Shown here: in pieces, positions 30,704 to 40,094 of the stretch
Numbering within the stretch: position 1 is the first letter of the stretch
Layout: each line of letters begins with the position of its first letter
Assembly (NCBI RefSeq): GCF_028368995.1
Contig: NZ_JAQNDL010000002.1
Span: forward strand, 1,175,724-1,239,723
Source: Nannocystis bainbridge
GTDB taxonomy: Bacteria > Myxococcota_A > Polyangia > Nannocystales > Nannocystaceae
Direction of reading: 5' to 3'
DNA length: 64,000 bases
Position numbers and translations under genes: made by a program
The notes under the pieces: generated by a model
Told to the model about the DNA's origin: nothing
Database searches by the model: none
Seen by the model: the letters and a program-made list of their open reading frames with translations, nothing else

Positions 30704-31678
30704 TCACTGCGGGAGGCCGCAGACGCCGACGTTCTCGAATCCGGGAGGGGCCATGCCCTCTTCGTACCAGGGGAGGCAGTCGGCGTTGGCGCCGGCGCAC
30801 TCGGGGGCGCTGATGTCGCAGAACGCGAGGCAGCAGCCGAGGGCCATCGGGTCGCACTCGGTGGCGAGCTCCGGGTTGAGGCAGTAGAAGCCCGCGTCGC
30901 ACGCGTTGGCGTACTCGCACGGGGTGAACTCCTGGCCCGCGTCGCCCGAGGCATCCAGCACGCAGATGAAGCTGTTGGGGTCCATCGGGTTCGGGATGCA
31001 CAGGTCGGTGCCGGTGCAGTTCTGCAGAAGCGGGTCGCACATCGGCAGGCAGAGGATGAGCACGCCGTCGTTGACGATCGTGCACGCGGTGCCGGCGACG
31101 TCGCACGACGGGGCGTCGGGCGAGCCGGAGCAGAACTTCACGCAGGTGCCCTCGCCGGTGTCCGGGTCGGTGTTCCAGCACATGTGGGCCAGGTCGCAGC
31201 TGTCGATGCCGCTGACGCCGGTGCCCTCGACCGTGCACGGGTCACCGGTCTGGCCGGCGTTCTCCATGATCGGCGTGCACTTGAGCGACTCCCACGAGTT
31301 GTCGCCGTCGCCCGAGTAGGGCATGCACTTCTCGCCGGCCGGGCAGTCCTGAACCCACGGGTCGCACTCCTTGGTGCCGCCGCCGCCGTCGGGGGGCATG
31401 ATGAAGCTGCCGTCGGTCGTGTCGGTGTCGACGCCGGTGTCGGTGCCCGGGGTGCCGGTCGTCGGGTTGGTGGTGCCGTCGGTCGCCGAGGTCGCCGGGT
31501 TGGTGGTCTCGCTGCTGTTGCCCGTCGAGGTGTCGCTCTCGGTGCCGTCACCCGAGGGGTTGTTGGTGTTGTTGGTGGTCGGGTTGGTGGCGGTCCCGGA
31601 CGCGCCCCCCTTGTCGTCGCCGCAGCCGAACATCAGAGCGGTACAGAGCAGGCTAGAAACCAAGCTGAACTTCTTCAT
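30704..31678 (-). CDS. Cysteine-rich lipoprotein with Thr/Asn/Asp linker
   Basis: 324 residues. The signal peptide ends in the lipobox MFGC (Cys 19). A linker of about 80 Thr/Asn/Ser/Gly/Asp residues follows. The remaining 225 residues hold more than 20 Cys in spaced pairs (for example CDPWVQDCPAGEKC), which suggests an extracellular disulfide-stabilised protein. No catalytic motif is visible; this is a common myxobacterial surface-lipoprotein layout. The purine-rich GAGGG upstream of the ATG indicates an ordinary ribosome binding site. Confidence 0.72.
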   Translation of the reverse strand: MKKFSLVSSLLCTALMFGCGDDKGGASGTATNPTTNNTNNPSGDGTESDTSTGNSSETTNPATSATDGTTNPTTGTPGTDTGVDTDTTDGSFIMPPDGGGGTKECDPWVQDCPAGEKCMPYSGDGDNSWESLKCTPIMENAGQTGDPCTVEGTGVSGIDSCDLAHMCWNTDPDTGEGTCVKFCSGSPDAPSCDVAGTACTIVNDGVLILCLPMCDPLLQNCTGTDLCIPNPMDPNSFICVLDASGDAGQEFTPCEYANACDAGFYCLNPELATECDPMALGCCLAFCDISAPECAGANADCLPWYEEGMAPPGFENVGVCGLPQ

Positions 31679-32091
31679 GGGTCCCTCGTGAGTGCGTTTT
31701 GGAGCTGTCGGCGCGCTGACTACCGTGTGAGGCGAACGCGCATGTGGGGTTTGGCGGTTGAGGTCGCTTTGGCGAAAGTCCGTACCCGCCGAACCTCATG
31801 TCCTTGGCCGCCAGCATGGCATAGCCTACGGAACAGGCGCAACTGGCTAATTGGCTTCGCAGGCCTGCGTGTGACCGGGTCTTGCTCACTCCGTCACACG
31901 TTTCCCCCAGGGGATTTGCCGGGTGACCGGGGTTGTTTCAGGCGTCGCGGCGCCCCCGGCGAGGGGCGCGAACGTCGATCGGACGCGGGCAGGGACGCGC
32001 CGGACGGCCGCCGGACACGACAAAGGCCCGGCGGTCGAGCCGCCGGGCCGCTGATTTTCCCGGAGATCACTCTCCTGGGGGGTCCGCGCGC
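31679..32091. other. Gene-free stretch between two minus-strand genes
   Basis: No convincing reading frame in about 410 bp between the end of the glutamate dehydrogenase gene and the start of the Cys-rich lipoprotein gene. It holds the upstream region of the lipoprotein gene and, at 32025-32049, the terminator of the dehydrogenase gene. No 14-bp array is present, which is unusual for this window. Confidence 0.6.
32025..32049 (-). terminator. Intrinsic terminator of the glutamate dehydrogenase gene
   Basis: GGCCCGGCGG (32025-32034) pairs perfectly with CCGCCGGGCC (32040-32049) around a 5-base loop. On the minus strand TTTG follows; on the plus strand ATTTT lies 5 bases further on. It is 43 bp beyond the stop at 32092. 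Confidence 0.75.
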
Positions 32092-35000
32092 TTACTTGCG
32101 GAGGTCCACGCCCGGGAGCTGACGCCGCAGGTGGTCGTCGAAGAGGACGATGCCGGGGATCGTGACGCCGCCCTCGAGCATCGCCGCGCCCTGGCGGCGG
32201 ATGTTGTCGAGGCCCAGACGGCCGATCATGCCCGCCACGTCGTCGCCATCGACCGCCTGCACCAGGCGCCCGAGGTGGCCGTGGAGCTGCCGCGACAGCG
32301 CCTTGGCGGCCGGGCCGTCCCACGGCGACTGGTAGACCATGCGCGCCAGCGCGTCCTGGAGGGCGCGTAGGTGCATGTCGGACGCGACCTGCAAGCGCAA
32401 CCGGAGCACGTCGAGCGGATCACGGCCAGTTTCGGCGGCCACCCGCAGCGACGCCAGCGCCCCGGTGAGGTGCTCGATGCGCGCCAGACGCCCGGCCAGC
32501 GCCGGCGCGAATCCTGCCGACTCGAACTCGTGCGCGCGCGCGTGGAGCTGCGGGATCTGGCTGGCGGGCAGGGCGTGCTCGACGTGATCGAGCAGCTCGC
32601 GGGCGCGATCGATGGTCCGCTGGTCGACCGTTGCGTAGCTGTCGGTCTCGAGCAGGACCACGGTGGTCTCCTCGAGCGCGGCCTCGACCACGTGCATGGC
32701 CCGGTAGATGGCCTCCTGGCGGTTCTTGTCCTCGCTGGCGTAGAGGTCGCGGCGCAGCGCGTCGACATCGCCGGCGGCCGAGGCGGTCATGTAGGCCTCG
32801 GCGATCGCGTGCGCGGGTCGGCCGGTGCTGGTCATGAGCTCGGGGAAGAAGGTCGCGCCGGCGTTGTCGACGATGCGGTTGACGACCATCGTCGTGGCGA
32901 TCTCGCGGCGCAGCAGGTGGCTCTTCACCGCGCCCTCGGCGGCCTCGACGATCGCGGCCGGGAAGTACTCGCGGACCATACGGTCGACGAGGGCCTCGGA
33001 CAGCGGCTCGGCGTCGAGGAGCACGCGGTAGACCAGCATCTTGGCGTAGGCGCACAGCGCCGAGGCGTCGGCCTTGAACAGGCCGATGCCCTTGCGCGCG
33101 CGGTTGGCCAGCTCGTCCTCGGTCGGCAGGGCGAAGGTGTCCGGGTTGAACGGCACGTGCTGCACGAGGTACGACAGCGTGCGGGCGTAGCGGTAGACGT
33201 CGACCTTCGAGCGGCGGACGTCGTAGCTGACCATGCGGCTCTGCGAGCGGTTGTTGGCCAGCACCATGTCGCACACCTCGGTGGCGGCGGCCTTGAGGAC
33301 CTCGTTGCGGCGCTCGCGGGTGACCTTGCCGCTCGCCAGCAGCGGCGCGAACAGGATCTTGATGTTGACCTCGTGGTCCGAGGTGTCGACGCCGCCGGAG
33401 TTGTCGAGGAACGAGGTGTAGTTCTGGCCGCCGATGCGGGCGAAGGCCGGGCGACCGCGATCGGTGACCGCCAGGTTGGCGCCCTCGGACATGACGCGGA
33501 AGCGCAGCTGGCTGGCGTTGACCCGCACGGCGTCGTTGGCCTTGTCACCGACGTCGGCGTGGGTCTCGTCCTTGCTCTTCACGTAGGTGCCGATGCCGCC
33601 CATCCAGCACAGGTCGACCTTGAGCAGCAGGATGGCGCGGATGGCCTCCTCGCCCGAGACGACCTGCGTCGGCGAGAAGCCGAGCAGGCTGCGCGCCTCC
33701 GGCGAGAGGTCGAGCGACTTGGCGTTGCGCGGGAACACGGCGCCGCCGGGGCTTAGCTTGCTGGCGTCGTAGTCGGACCACTGCGAGCGCGGCAGCTCGA
33801 ACAGCCGCGCGCGCTCGAGGTAGCTGACCTCGGGATCGGGCGTCGGGTCGATGAAGACGTGGGCGTGGTTGAAGGCGGCCAGCAGCTTGATGGTGCGGCT
33901 GCGCAGGAGGCCGTTGCCGAACACGTCGCCGCTCATGTCGCCGACGCCGATCGCGGTGATGACGTCGGCCTCGGGGTCGATGCCCATCTCGCGGAAGTTG
34001 CGCTTGGTGGTCTCCCACGCGCCGCGGGCGGTGATGCCGGTGGCCTTGTGGTCGTAGCCGTTCGAGCCGCCCGACGCGAACGCGTCGTCGAGCCAGAACT
34101 TGTGGCTCATGCTGACGCTGTTGGCGGTGTCCGAGAGGTGCGCGGTGCCCTTGTCGGCGGCGACCACGAGGTACGGATCGGGGCCCTCGGTGTGGAGGAT
34201 GCCGGGCGGGGTGACGATCTCGCCGTCGACGACGTTGTCGGTGACCGACAGCAGCGCCTCGACGAAGATCTGGTAGTAGCGGTCGCCGGCGGCGCGCAGC
34301 TCGTTGCGGTCGGTCGGGGCCTGGCGCAGCACGAAGCCGCCCTTGGCGCCGACCGGCACGATCAGCACGTTCTTGACCATCTGCGTGGCCATGAGGCCGT
34401 GGATCTCGGTGCGGAAATCGTCCGGCCGATCGGAGAAGCGGATGCCGCCGCGGGCGACGCGGCCGCCGCGGAGGTGCACGCCCTCGAAGTCGGGGTGGTA
34501 GATGAAGATCTCGCGCAGCGGCTTGGGATCGGGGCCGAACGGGACGCGCTGGCCGTCGAACTTGAAGGCCATCGCCGGGGTCTGATCGCGGCGCGAGCCT
34601 TCGGGGGTGGTGATGACGAACGCGTTGGTGCGCAGGGTGGCGCGGACGACGTCGGCGACGGCCCGCAGCACGCGGTCGGCGGTGTAGTCGGCGACGTCGC
34701 GCAGCTCGGCCTCGAGGGTCTTGTCGGTGACCTCGGCCAGCTGGGCGCTGGCGCTGGTCGGGTCGTAGCGGGCGTCGAGCCACGAGACCAGCGCCGAGGC
34801 GACGGTCGGGTAGGCGATCAGCGTCTGCCGGATCAGCGCCGAGGTGAACGGGCAGCGGACCTGGTGGAGGTAGGCGACGTAGGCGCGCAGGATCTCGACC
34901 TCGAGCGCCGTCATCGTCGTGGCGACGATGAGCTGGTTGAGCGAGTCACGGCCCATCGTGCCGGCGTAGACCTGGCGCAGGGTGGTGCGGATCTCGTCGG

Positions 35001-36807
35001 CCCGGCTCATGACCGCGGGGATCCGCTCGGGGCGGACGTCGAGGCGGTAGTTGTCGAGCTCGAACGGGGTCGTGTGCGCGATGTGGACCGGGCGCGCGTA
35101 CTCGTCGACGACCTTGAAGCCGAAGCTGCCGATCAGCGGCAGCTCGTCGCTGAGGTTCATCGCCTTGCGGCTGAAGACCCGCAGGTTGAGGCTGCCCGGG
35201 TGATCGCCGGTGACCGAGACGTAGAGGTCGAAGTCGAACTCGGCGCCGCGGCGGATGTTCTCGATGCAGCGCAGGTCGCCGAGCAGCCGCTGGTCGCCGG
35301 CGCGGCGCTTGTGATCGTCGCTGAAGGCGCTGTGGTACAGCTCGAACAGCTCCTCGACCTGGTCGGGCGGGGCGAGCTCGGACAGCGCCTCGCGCAGGCG
35401 CTCGTTCCAGCCCTTGGCCAGCGCGAGCACCTCGGAGCGCACGCGCTCGGTGTCGACGGCCGCGAACGGGGTCGGGCCGGTCATGTAGTAGTGGATGATC
35501 GCGTTGTCGTAGCGATCCATGTACACGCCGAAGTCGGCGTAGGTCGCCCCGAACTCGCGCAGCAGCTTCTCCTGCACCTGCAGCCGCAGCTCGTCGTTGA
35601 ACTGCTCGCGCGGGAGGCTGACGAACGCGAACACGAACCGGCCGTCTTCGCCGACGTTGATGTGCACGTCGGAGCCGCCCTCGACCTCGGCCCGCAGCAC
35701 GCGGTCGGTGAGCTCCCAGATGCTGTCCTCGCTCTGGGTCAGCAGGTACTCGAGCGGCAGCGAGTTGAAGGCATTGGTCAGGCTCTTGCCGCGGTGGCTG
35801 TCGATCGAGACGCTGCGCTCGGTCAGCAGCTTGCGCAGCATGACGCGCAGGAACGGGATCTCCTCCGGCGGGGTGTGCAGCGCCTTGTAGGTGAAGAGGC
35901 CGTTGATGAGGCAGGTGCCGACCGGCTGGCCGTCACGACCTACGCGGGTGACGATGAAGTGGCCCGGCTTGCCGCTGCGATGGACCGGCGACTCCTCGTT
36001 GCTGCGCTGGTAACGGACGGTGCGATCGAGGTCGCGGGCGTAGGTGGCGAAGCGATCGGCGTCGCGCTCGCCGAGGCTGACGGAGGCGGTGCCGAGCGTC
36101 GAGATCCGGTGGCCCTGATCGTCGTACTCCTCGATGCCGAGCAGCACGAGGTTCTCCTCGCACAGCCAGCGAACCATGCCCTCGGTCTCGCGCAGGGTCA
36201 GGCTGCGATCGTTGCTCTCGGCGTTGGCGGCCCGCAGGTAGTCGTCGGCGAGGTCCTGCAGCCGGCGCTTCATCGGCTGGAAGTCGCGCACCATCGCCTG
36301 CACGATCCGCAGGCGGGTGCGGAAGCGGTCCTCGATGTCCTCGGGGACATGTTGGCCGGGGTCGAGCTCGACGCGGATCACCGACTCCGGCGCGCCCATG
36401 CCGATGCTGGTCAGGCTGCCGGCGGCGTCGCGGCGGACCTTGATCACGGCGTTCATCAGGCTGGCGATCTCGAGCCGCTCCGCGCCGAACAGCGCGCGCA
36501 GCGAGGACACCAGGAACGGCTGGTCTTCGAGGCAGCTCTCGAGGACGACGCTGTCGCCTTGCCGGCGCACGACCGAGTTGATCTCGCTGCGGCCGCGGGT
36601 CTTGATCGTGCTCAGGACCTGCTCGAGCTGGGCGACGAGTTCGTCGCTCGCCACGCGCCGGATGTCTCGGAGGTCGACCGAGGTCAACACCGCCTTGCAG
36701 AGGGCCGCCAGGAGGTTGACGTCGGTCCCGGGCAGCTTGGGGACGTACGAGGCGAGGACCTGCTGTACCTCGTGGATCCGCTGGTTGCTCAGTTTTTGCG
36801 TCGCCAT
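32092..36807 (-). CDS. gdh: Large NAD-specific glutamate dehydrogenase (GDH-180 type)
   Basis: 1571 residues, within the usual 1500-1650 of the large bacterial NAD-dependent enzymes. It oxidises glutamate to 2-oxoglutarate and ammonia, mainly for catabolism. The catalytic core (about 750-1250) contains GGRVARGGIRFSDR, followed by KNVLIVPVGAKGGFV with the catalytic Lys, and a nucleotide-binding region with GVGDMSGDVFGNG. The long N-terminal part carries the regulatory domains of this family and the helical C-terminal part is intact. ATG 36807 starts the conserved N-terminus; the longer open frame upstream is antisense to the aminopeptidase gene. A single repeat core lies at 36346. Confidence 0.96.
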   Translation of the reverse strand: MATQKLSNQRIHEVQQVLASYVPKLPGTDVNLLAALCKAVLTSVDLRDIRRVASDELVAQLEQVLSTIKTRGRSEINSVVRRQGDSVVLESCLEDQPFLVSSLRALFGAERLEIASLMNAVIKVRRDAAGSLTSIGMGAPESVIRVELDPGQHVPEDIEDRFRTRLRIVQAMVRDFQPMKRRLQDLADDYLRAANAESNDRSLTLRETEGMVRWLCEENLVLLGIEEYDDQGHRISTLGTASVSLGERDADRFATYARDLDRTVRYQRSNEESPVHRSGKPGHFIVTRVGRDGQPVGTCLINGLFTYKALHTPPEEIPFLRVMLRKLLTERSVSIDSHRGKSLTNAFNSLPLEYLLTQSEDSIWELTDRVLRAEVEGGSDVHINVGEDGRFVFAFVSLPREQFNDELRLQVQEKLLREFGATYADFGVYMDRYDNAIIHYYMTGPTPFAAVDTERVRSEVLALAKGWNERLREALSELAPPDQVEELFELYHSAFSDDHKRRAGDQRLLGDLRCIENIRRGAEFDFDLYVSVTGDHPGSLNLRVFSRKAMNLSDELPLIGSFGFKVVDEYARPVHIAHTTPFELDNYRLDVRPERIPAVMSRADEIRTTLRQVYAGTMGRDSLNQLIVATTMTALEVEILRAYVAYLHQVRCPFTSALIRQTLIAYPTVASALVSWLDARYDPTSASAQLAEVTDKTLEAELRDVADYTADRVLRAVADVVRATLRTNAFVITTPEGSRRDQTPAMAFKFDGQRVPFGPDPKPLREIFIYHPDFEGVHLRGGRVARGGIRFSDRPDDFRTEIHGLMATQMVKNVLIVPVGAKGGFVLRQAPTDRNELRAAGDRYYQIFVEALLSVTDNVVDGEIVTPPGILHTEGPDPYLVVAADKGTAHLSDTANSVSMSHKFWLDDAFASGGSNGYDHKATGITARGAWETTKRNFREMGIDPEADVITAIGVGDMSGDVFGNGLLRSRTIKLLAAFNHAHVFIDPTPDPEVSYLERARLFELPRSQWSDYDASKLSPGGAVFPRNAKSLDLSPEARSLLGFSPTQVVSGEEAIRAILLLKVDLCWMGGIGTYVKSKDETHADVGDKANDAVRVNASQLRFRVMSEGANLAVTDRGRPAFARIGGQNYTSFLDNSGGVDTSDHEVNIKILFAPLLASGKVTRERRNEVLKAAATEVCDMVLANNRSQSRMVSYDVRRSKVDVYRYARTLSYLVQHVPFNPDTFALPTEDELANRARKGIGLFKADASALCAYAKMLVYRVLLDAEPLSEALVDRMVREYFPAAIVEAAEGAVKSHLLRREIATTMVVNRIVDNAGATFFPELMTSTGRPAHAIAEAYMTASAAGDVDALRRDLYASEDKNRQEAIYRAMHVVEAALEETTVVLLETDSYATVDQRTIDRARELLDHVEHALPASQIPQLHARAHEFESAGFAPALAGRLARIEHLTGALASLRVAAETGRDPLDVLRLRLQVASDMHLRALQDALARMVYQSPWDGPAAKALSRQLHGHLGRLVQAVDGDDVAGMIGRLGLDNIRRQGAAMLEGGVTIPGIVLFDDHLRRQLPGVDLRK

Positions 36808-37016
36808 CGGCGGCAACTCTCCGCCGGCCGGCGGCTGGGTGCAATCCCTCCGAGCCGGCGCGTCCACGACCGTCGTCGCGGCGCGTCGCCGCGATCGGCA
36901 GCCGAGCCACGGCCGACTCGCGCAAACCCCCGGAAGGGCTCGCGCAGGGCGTTGCGCACCGCGGCAGCATGACATCCCGCACGCGGGATCCGAAGGGGCC
37001 GCAGTGCTTGCGGTCC

Positions 37017-37022
37017 TATTCT
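37017..37022 (+). promoter_or_regulatory. -10-like TATTCT, leaderless GTG start
   Basis: TATTCT ends 6 nt before GTG 37029. The sequence upstream carries an inverted repeat (CCCGCACGCGGG, 36975-36986). Confidence 0.5.
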
Positions 37023-37028
37023 TGGATC

Positions 37029-38354
37029 GTGCCTCAGCCCTCCGTCGCTGCACCGGATCTGGCGGCCTGCGCCGCGCGTCGCTCCCGCCTGTCCGCGCGC
37101 CTCGGCGACGCCGCGCTGCTGCTGTCCGCCGGCGAGCCGCCGACCCGCTCCGGCGACACGCGCTACCGCTTCCGGCCGGACTCGAACTTCTATTATCTGA
37201 CCGGGGCCGCCGAGCCCGGCAGCGTGCTGCTGCTGCGGCCAGGTCGGGCGCCCGCGAGCGCGCTGTTCCTGCCGGTCCAGGACGAGCGCGACGTGCTGTA
37301 CCACGGCCGGCGGCCGAGCCCGGACGAGGCCCGCGAGCAGTTCGGCGTCGACGCGGTGTTCCCGGTCGCGCAGCTCGAGCTCGAGCTGCCGCGCCTGCTC
37401 GACGGCGTCGAGGAGTTGTACCTGCCCTTTTCGACATGTCCCGTGATCGAGCGGGCGGCGTTCGCCGCGATCGAGCGGCTGCGCGCCGGCGATCGCCGGG
37501 GCGAGGTCGCGCCGACCTGGCTGGGCGACGCGCGGACGCTGCTGGCCGAGGACCGCCTGGTCAAGGACGCGGCCGCGATGACGGCGCTGCGGCGCGCGGT
37601 CGACATCAGCGCGGCCGGCCACGTGGCGGCGATGCGGGCGACCCGGCCCGGTCGGCTCGAGCTCGAGATCGAGGCGCTGCTCGAGCACGAGTTCCGCCGC
37701 CGCGGCGCGAGCGGGCCCGGGTACGAGACGATCGTGGCCGCGGGCGCCAACGCCAACACGCTCCACTACACGTCCGCCCGCGGGGCGCTCGGCGCGGGCG
37801 AGCTGCTGCTGGTCGACGCCGGCGCGGAGTGGGAGCTGTTCACCGGCGACATCACGCGCACGTTCCCGATCAGCGGCCGCTTCACGCCGCCGCAGCGCGA
37901 CGCCTACGAGATCGCGCTGGCCGCCAACGAGGCCGGGATCGCGGCGTCGGTGATCGGCTCGAGCCTCGACGCGATCCACGAGGCGTGCCTGCGGGTCCTG
38001 TGCGACGGGCTGCGGACGCTGGGCCTGGTGCGCGCGGGCGTCGACGAGGCGATCGAGGACGAGCTTTACAAGCCTTACTACCCGCACAAGACCAGCCACT
38101 GGCTAGGCGCCGATGTCCACGACGTCGGCCGCTACACGGTCGACGGCCGCGCCCAGCCGCTGCGCGCCGGCTTCGTGCTGACGGTCGAGCCGGGCCTGTA
38201 CTTCCCGGCCACCGCCGAGGTGCCCGCGGGGCTGCGCGGGGTGGGGATCCGCGTCGAGGACGACGTGCTGGTGACGGCCGGCGCGCCGGAGGTGCTCAGC
38301 GCCGGGGCGCCCAAGCGGGTCGCCGAGCTCGAGGCGCTGGTCGGGCAGGGCTGA
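37029..38354 (+). CDS. pepP: Xaa-Pro aminopeptidase (M24B)
   Basis: 441 residues, the usual length for PepP. The N-terminal creatinase-like domain (about 8-150) has RFRPDSNFYYLTGAAEPGS, and the C-terminal pita-bread domain has the five metal ligands: Asp in LLLVDAGAEW, Asp in TGDITRTFP, His in ADVHDVG, Glu in VEPGLYF and Glu in RVEDDVLV. It removes an N-terminal residue preceding proline and is cytoplasmic, with no signal peptide. GTG 37029 was chosen because of the promoter-like hexamer 6 nt upstream. Confidence 0.93.
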   Translation: MPQPSVAAPDLAACAARRSRLSARLGDAALLLSAGEPPTRSGDTRYRFRPDSNFYYLTGAAEPGSVLLLRPGRAPASALFLPVQDERDVLYHGRRPSPDEAREQFGVDAVFPVAQLELELPRLLDGVEELYLPFSTCPVIERAAFAAIERLRAGDRRGEVAPTWLGDARTLLAEDRLVKDAAAMTALRRAVDISAAGHVAAMRATRPGRLELEIEALLEHEFRRRGASGPGYETIVAAGANANTLHYTSARGALGAGELLLVDAGAEWELFTGDITRTFPISGRFTPPQRDAYEIALAANEAGIAASVIGSSLDAIHEACLRVLCDGLRTLGLVRAGVDEAIEDELYKPYYPHKTSHWLGADVHDVGRYTVDGRAQPLRAGFVLTVEPGLYFPATAEVPAGLRGVGIRVEDDVLVTAGAPEVLSAGAPKRVAELEALVGQG

Positions 38355-38373
38355 CGCGCGGAGCTGTCCCCGG

Positions 38374-38460
38374 GGACATGCGCAATGCGACATGCTCGAT
38401 CGAGCATGCTCTCATGAGCATGTTCGGACGGCCATGTCGCAACGGCCAGATGCGCTGCCG
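38374..38460. repeat. 14-bp-phased palindrome array, 6 units
   Basis: Cores at 38377, 38391, 38405, 38419, 38433 (CATG) and 38447 (CCAG) at exact 14-bp steps, immediately downstream of pepP. A further degenerate core fits at 38363. Confidence 0.88.
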
Positions 38461-38658
38461 GAGATCGATGGGGCGGCAGATCTGCGAGGCGCAGCGTCAG
38501 GAGACGGATCGGCGCGACGGCGATCCCGGGGCCGACCCGGACCCGCAGGGGTCGGGCCGAGGCGGTGCACGGCGTTCCTCTGAGCAGCCCGAGCGGCCGG
38601 TCGGCGGGTATTCGCGGCGCGGGCGTTCGCGCCAGGTGCCGCGGCGCGGGCGGTCTGG

Positions 38659-38664
38659 CATGCT
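38659..38664 (+). promoter_or_regulatory. -10-like CATGCT, leaderless GTG start
   Basis: CATGCT ends 6 nt before GTG 38671, as in several other genes here, although the first base is not T. Confidence 0.35.
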
Positions 38665-38670
38665 GGGCCC

Positions 38671-39159
38671 GTGTCGCTCCGCAGTCGCTTCGCTCCGCTC
38701 TCGCTCGCGCTCGCCGGCACGTTCGCGTGCGCGGAGCCGGCGAGCCCGCCCACGCCCGCGCCGCCGGCCAGGGTCGAGCCGGCCAAGCCGCGCCTGATCG
38801 CCGCGCCCGAGGCCGGCGACGTGGCGACGGTGGTGCGTGAAGAGGCGGCGCGCGAGGGCGGGACGCTGGTGGTCACGGTCGGCGCGGACTGGTGCGAGCC
38901 GTGCCGGGCCTTTCACGACGCGGTGCAGTCGGGTCAGCTCGACGCGCAGCTGATGGGCGTGCGCTTCTTCGAGTTCGACATCGACCGCGACCGCGCGCGG
39001 CTGGAGGCGGCCGGCTACAAGTCGCGCTTCCTCCCGCTGTTCGCCCTGCCGGACGCGGAGGGGCGCGCGAGCGGCAAGCAGATCGAGGGCGGCATCAAGG
39101 GGCCGCGGGCCGTCGAGCACATCATGGCCCGGCTCGGTCCGCTGGTGAAGTCGCCTTGA
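38671..39159 (+). CDS. Thioredoxin-like lipoprotein
   Basis: 162 residues from GTG 38671. The N-terminus resembles a signal peptide ending in a Cys (AGTFAC) at residue 20, followed by a Pro/Ala linker. The thioredoxin domain (50-160) has the active site WCEPC (Cys 75 and 78) in VGADWCEPCRAFHDA, with the cis-Pro loop near FLPLFALPD. It is probably an envelope disulfide reductase or isomerase. The PlsC gene follows after 31 bp. Confidence 0.83.
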   Translation: MSLRSRFAPLSLALAGTFACAEPASPPTPAPPARVEPAKPRLIAAPEAGDVATVVREEAAREGGTLVVTVGADWCEPCRAFHDAVQSGQLDAQLMGVRFFEFDIDRDRARLEAAGYKSRFLPLFALPDAEGRASGKQIEGGIKGPRAVEHIMARLGPLVKSP

Positions 39160-39178
39160 GGGCGCGCCGCGGAGCCCG

Positions 39179-39184
39179 TATCGT
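39179..39184 (+). promoter_or_regulatory. -10-like TATCGT, leaderless GTG start
   Basis: TATCGT ends 6 nt before GTG 39191. Confidence 0.45.
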
Positions 39185-39190
39185 CGTGGG

Positions 39191-39982
39191 GTGCTGCGGA
39201 TCGCGGGCGCCCTGCTGTTCGGGCTCTACTTCATCCTCAGTCAGCCGCTGTGGTTCCTCGGCGCGCTGGTGATCACGGCCGTCACTGCGCCGTTCGATCG
39301 CCGGCGCGCGCTGCTCCACCGCTACACTTGCGTGTGGGGCGGGCACTACGCGCTGCTGATGCCCGGCTGGGACGTCCGCGTCCTCGGCCGCGAGCACATC
39401 GCTGCCGGCGGGGTGTACGTGCTGTGCTCGAACCACCAGTCGCACGCCGACACGCTGGTGCTGCTGACCCTGTTCCGCCACTTCAAGTGGGTCGCCAAGG
39501 CGAGCGTGTTCCGGGTCCCGTTCATCGGCTGGAACATGGCGCTGAATCGCTACATCGCGCTGCGCCGCGGCGACGCCGGCAGCATCGCGGCGACGCTGCG
39601 GACCTGCCGCGACAACCTCGACGCCGGCTCGTCGGTGTTCATGTTTCCCGAAGGCACGCGCTCGCGCGACGGACGGATCCACGGGTTCAAGCACGGGGCG
39701 TTCTCGCTGGCGGTCGAGGCGGGTGTGCCGGTGGTGCCGGTCGTGCTCGACGGCACCAGCGCCGCGCTGCCGAAGTCGTCGTGGCGGATCGGCCTCGAGC
39801 GGGCGGGGCTGCCGATCACCGTCGAGGTGCTGCCGCCGGTCGCGCTGGCCGAGCTCGAGTCGGGTGCCGGAGCGGCCGAGCTGCGCCTGGAGGTGCGGGC
39901 GCGCATGCTGGCGGCGCTGGCGGCGAGGCGCGGCGTGCCGGTCGCCGCGGTCGACGGCGAGGCGGGTAGGGACCTGTCCTGA
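39191..39982 (+). CDS. plsC: 1-acyl-sn-glycerol-3-phosphate acyltransferase (PlsC)
   Basis: 263 residues. A membrane helix lies near 8-30. The acyltransferase motif I is NHQSHADT (about 78-85, His-x4-Asp), motif II includes AKASVFRVPFIGW, motif III is MFPEGTRSRDG and motif IV is VPVVPVVLDG. The enzyme adds the second acyl chain in phospholipid synthesis at the inner membrane. Its starting GTG has a promoter-like hexamer right upstream. A 14-bp array lies at its 3' end. Confidence 0.93.
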   Translation: MLRIAGALLFGLYFILSQPLWFLGALVITAVTAPFDRRRALLHRYTCVWGGHYALLMPGWDVRVLGREHIAAGGVYVLCSNHQSHADTLVLLTLFRHFKWVAKASVFRVPFIGWNMALNRYIALRRGDAGSIAATLRTCRDNLDAGSSVFMFPEGTRSRDGRIHGFKHGAFSLAVEAGVPVVPVVLDGTSAALPKSSWRIGLERAGLPITVEVLPPVALAELESGAGAAELRLEVRARMLAALAARRGVPVAAVDGEAGRDLS

Positions 39983-40080
39983 GAGACAGGCGCTCGCCCA
40001 GGGCTGCGCACGAAACGACATGTCCCGCGGACCAGGCGCACCCGGTCGCGGGACATGTCCGAAAGGGCAGGCGGGCTCAG
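39970..40080. repeat. 14-bp-phased palindrome units between convergent genes
   Basis: Pairs at 14 bp: 39973/39987, 40019/40033 and 40054/40068, with shifts between the pairs. Gap between plsC and the cyclophilin gene; the first pair is in the plsC 3' end. Confidence 0.75.
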
Positions 40081-40094
40081 GGGCCCGCGCCGGC

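Noticed and set aside
36346..36355. Single CATG repeat core in the glutamate dehydrogenase gene as evidence of an array
   Set aside because: Only one unit; no partner at 14 bp, so chance is a sufficient explanation.
33859..36972. Long plus-strand frame opposite the glutamate dehydrogenase gene
   Set aside because: Antisense to a clear 1571-residue enzyme; Val/Asp/Gly/Ala-rich shadow translation without motifs.
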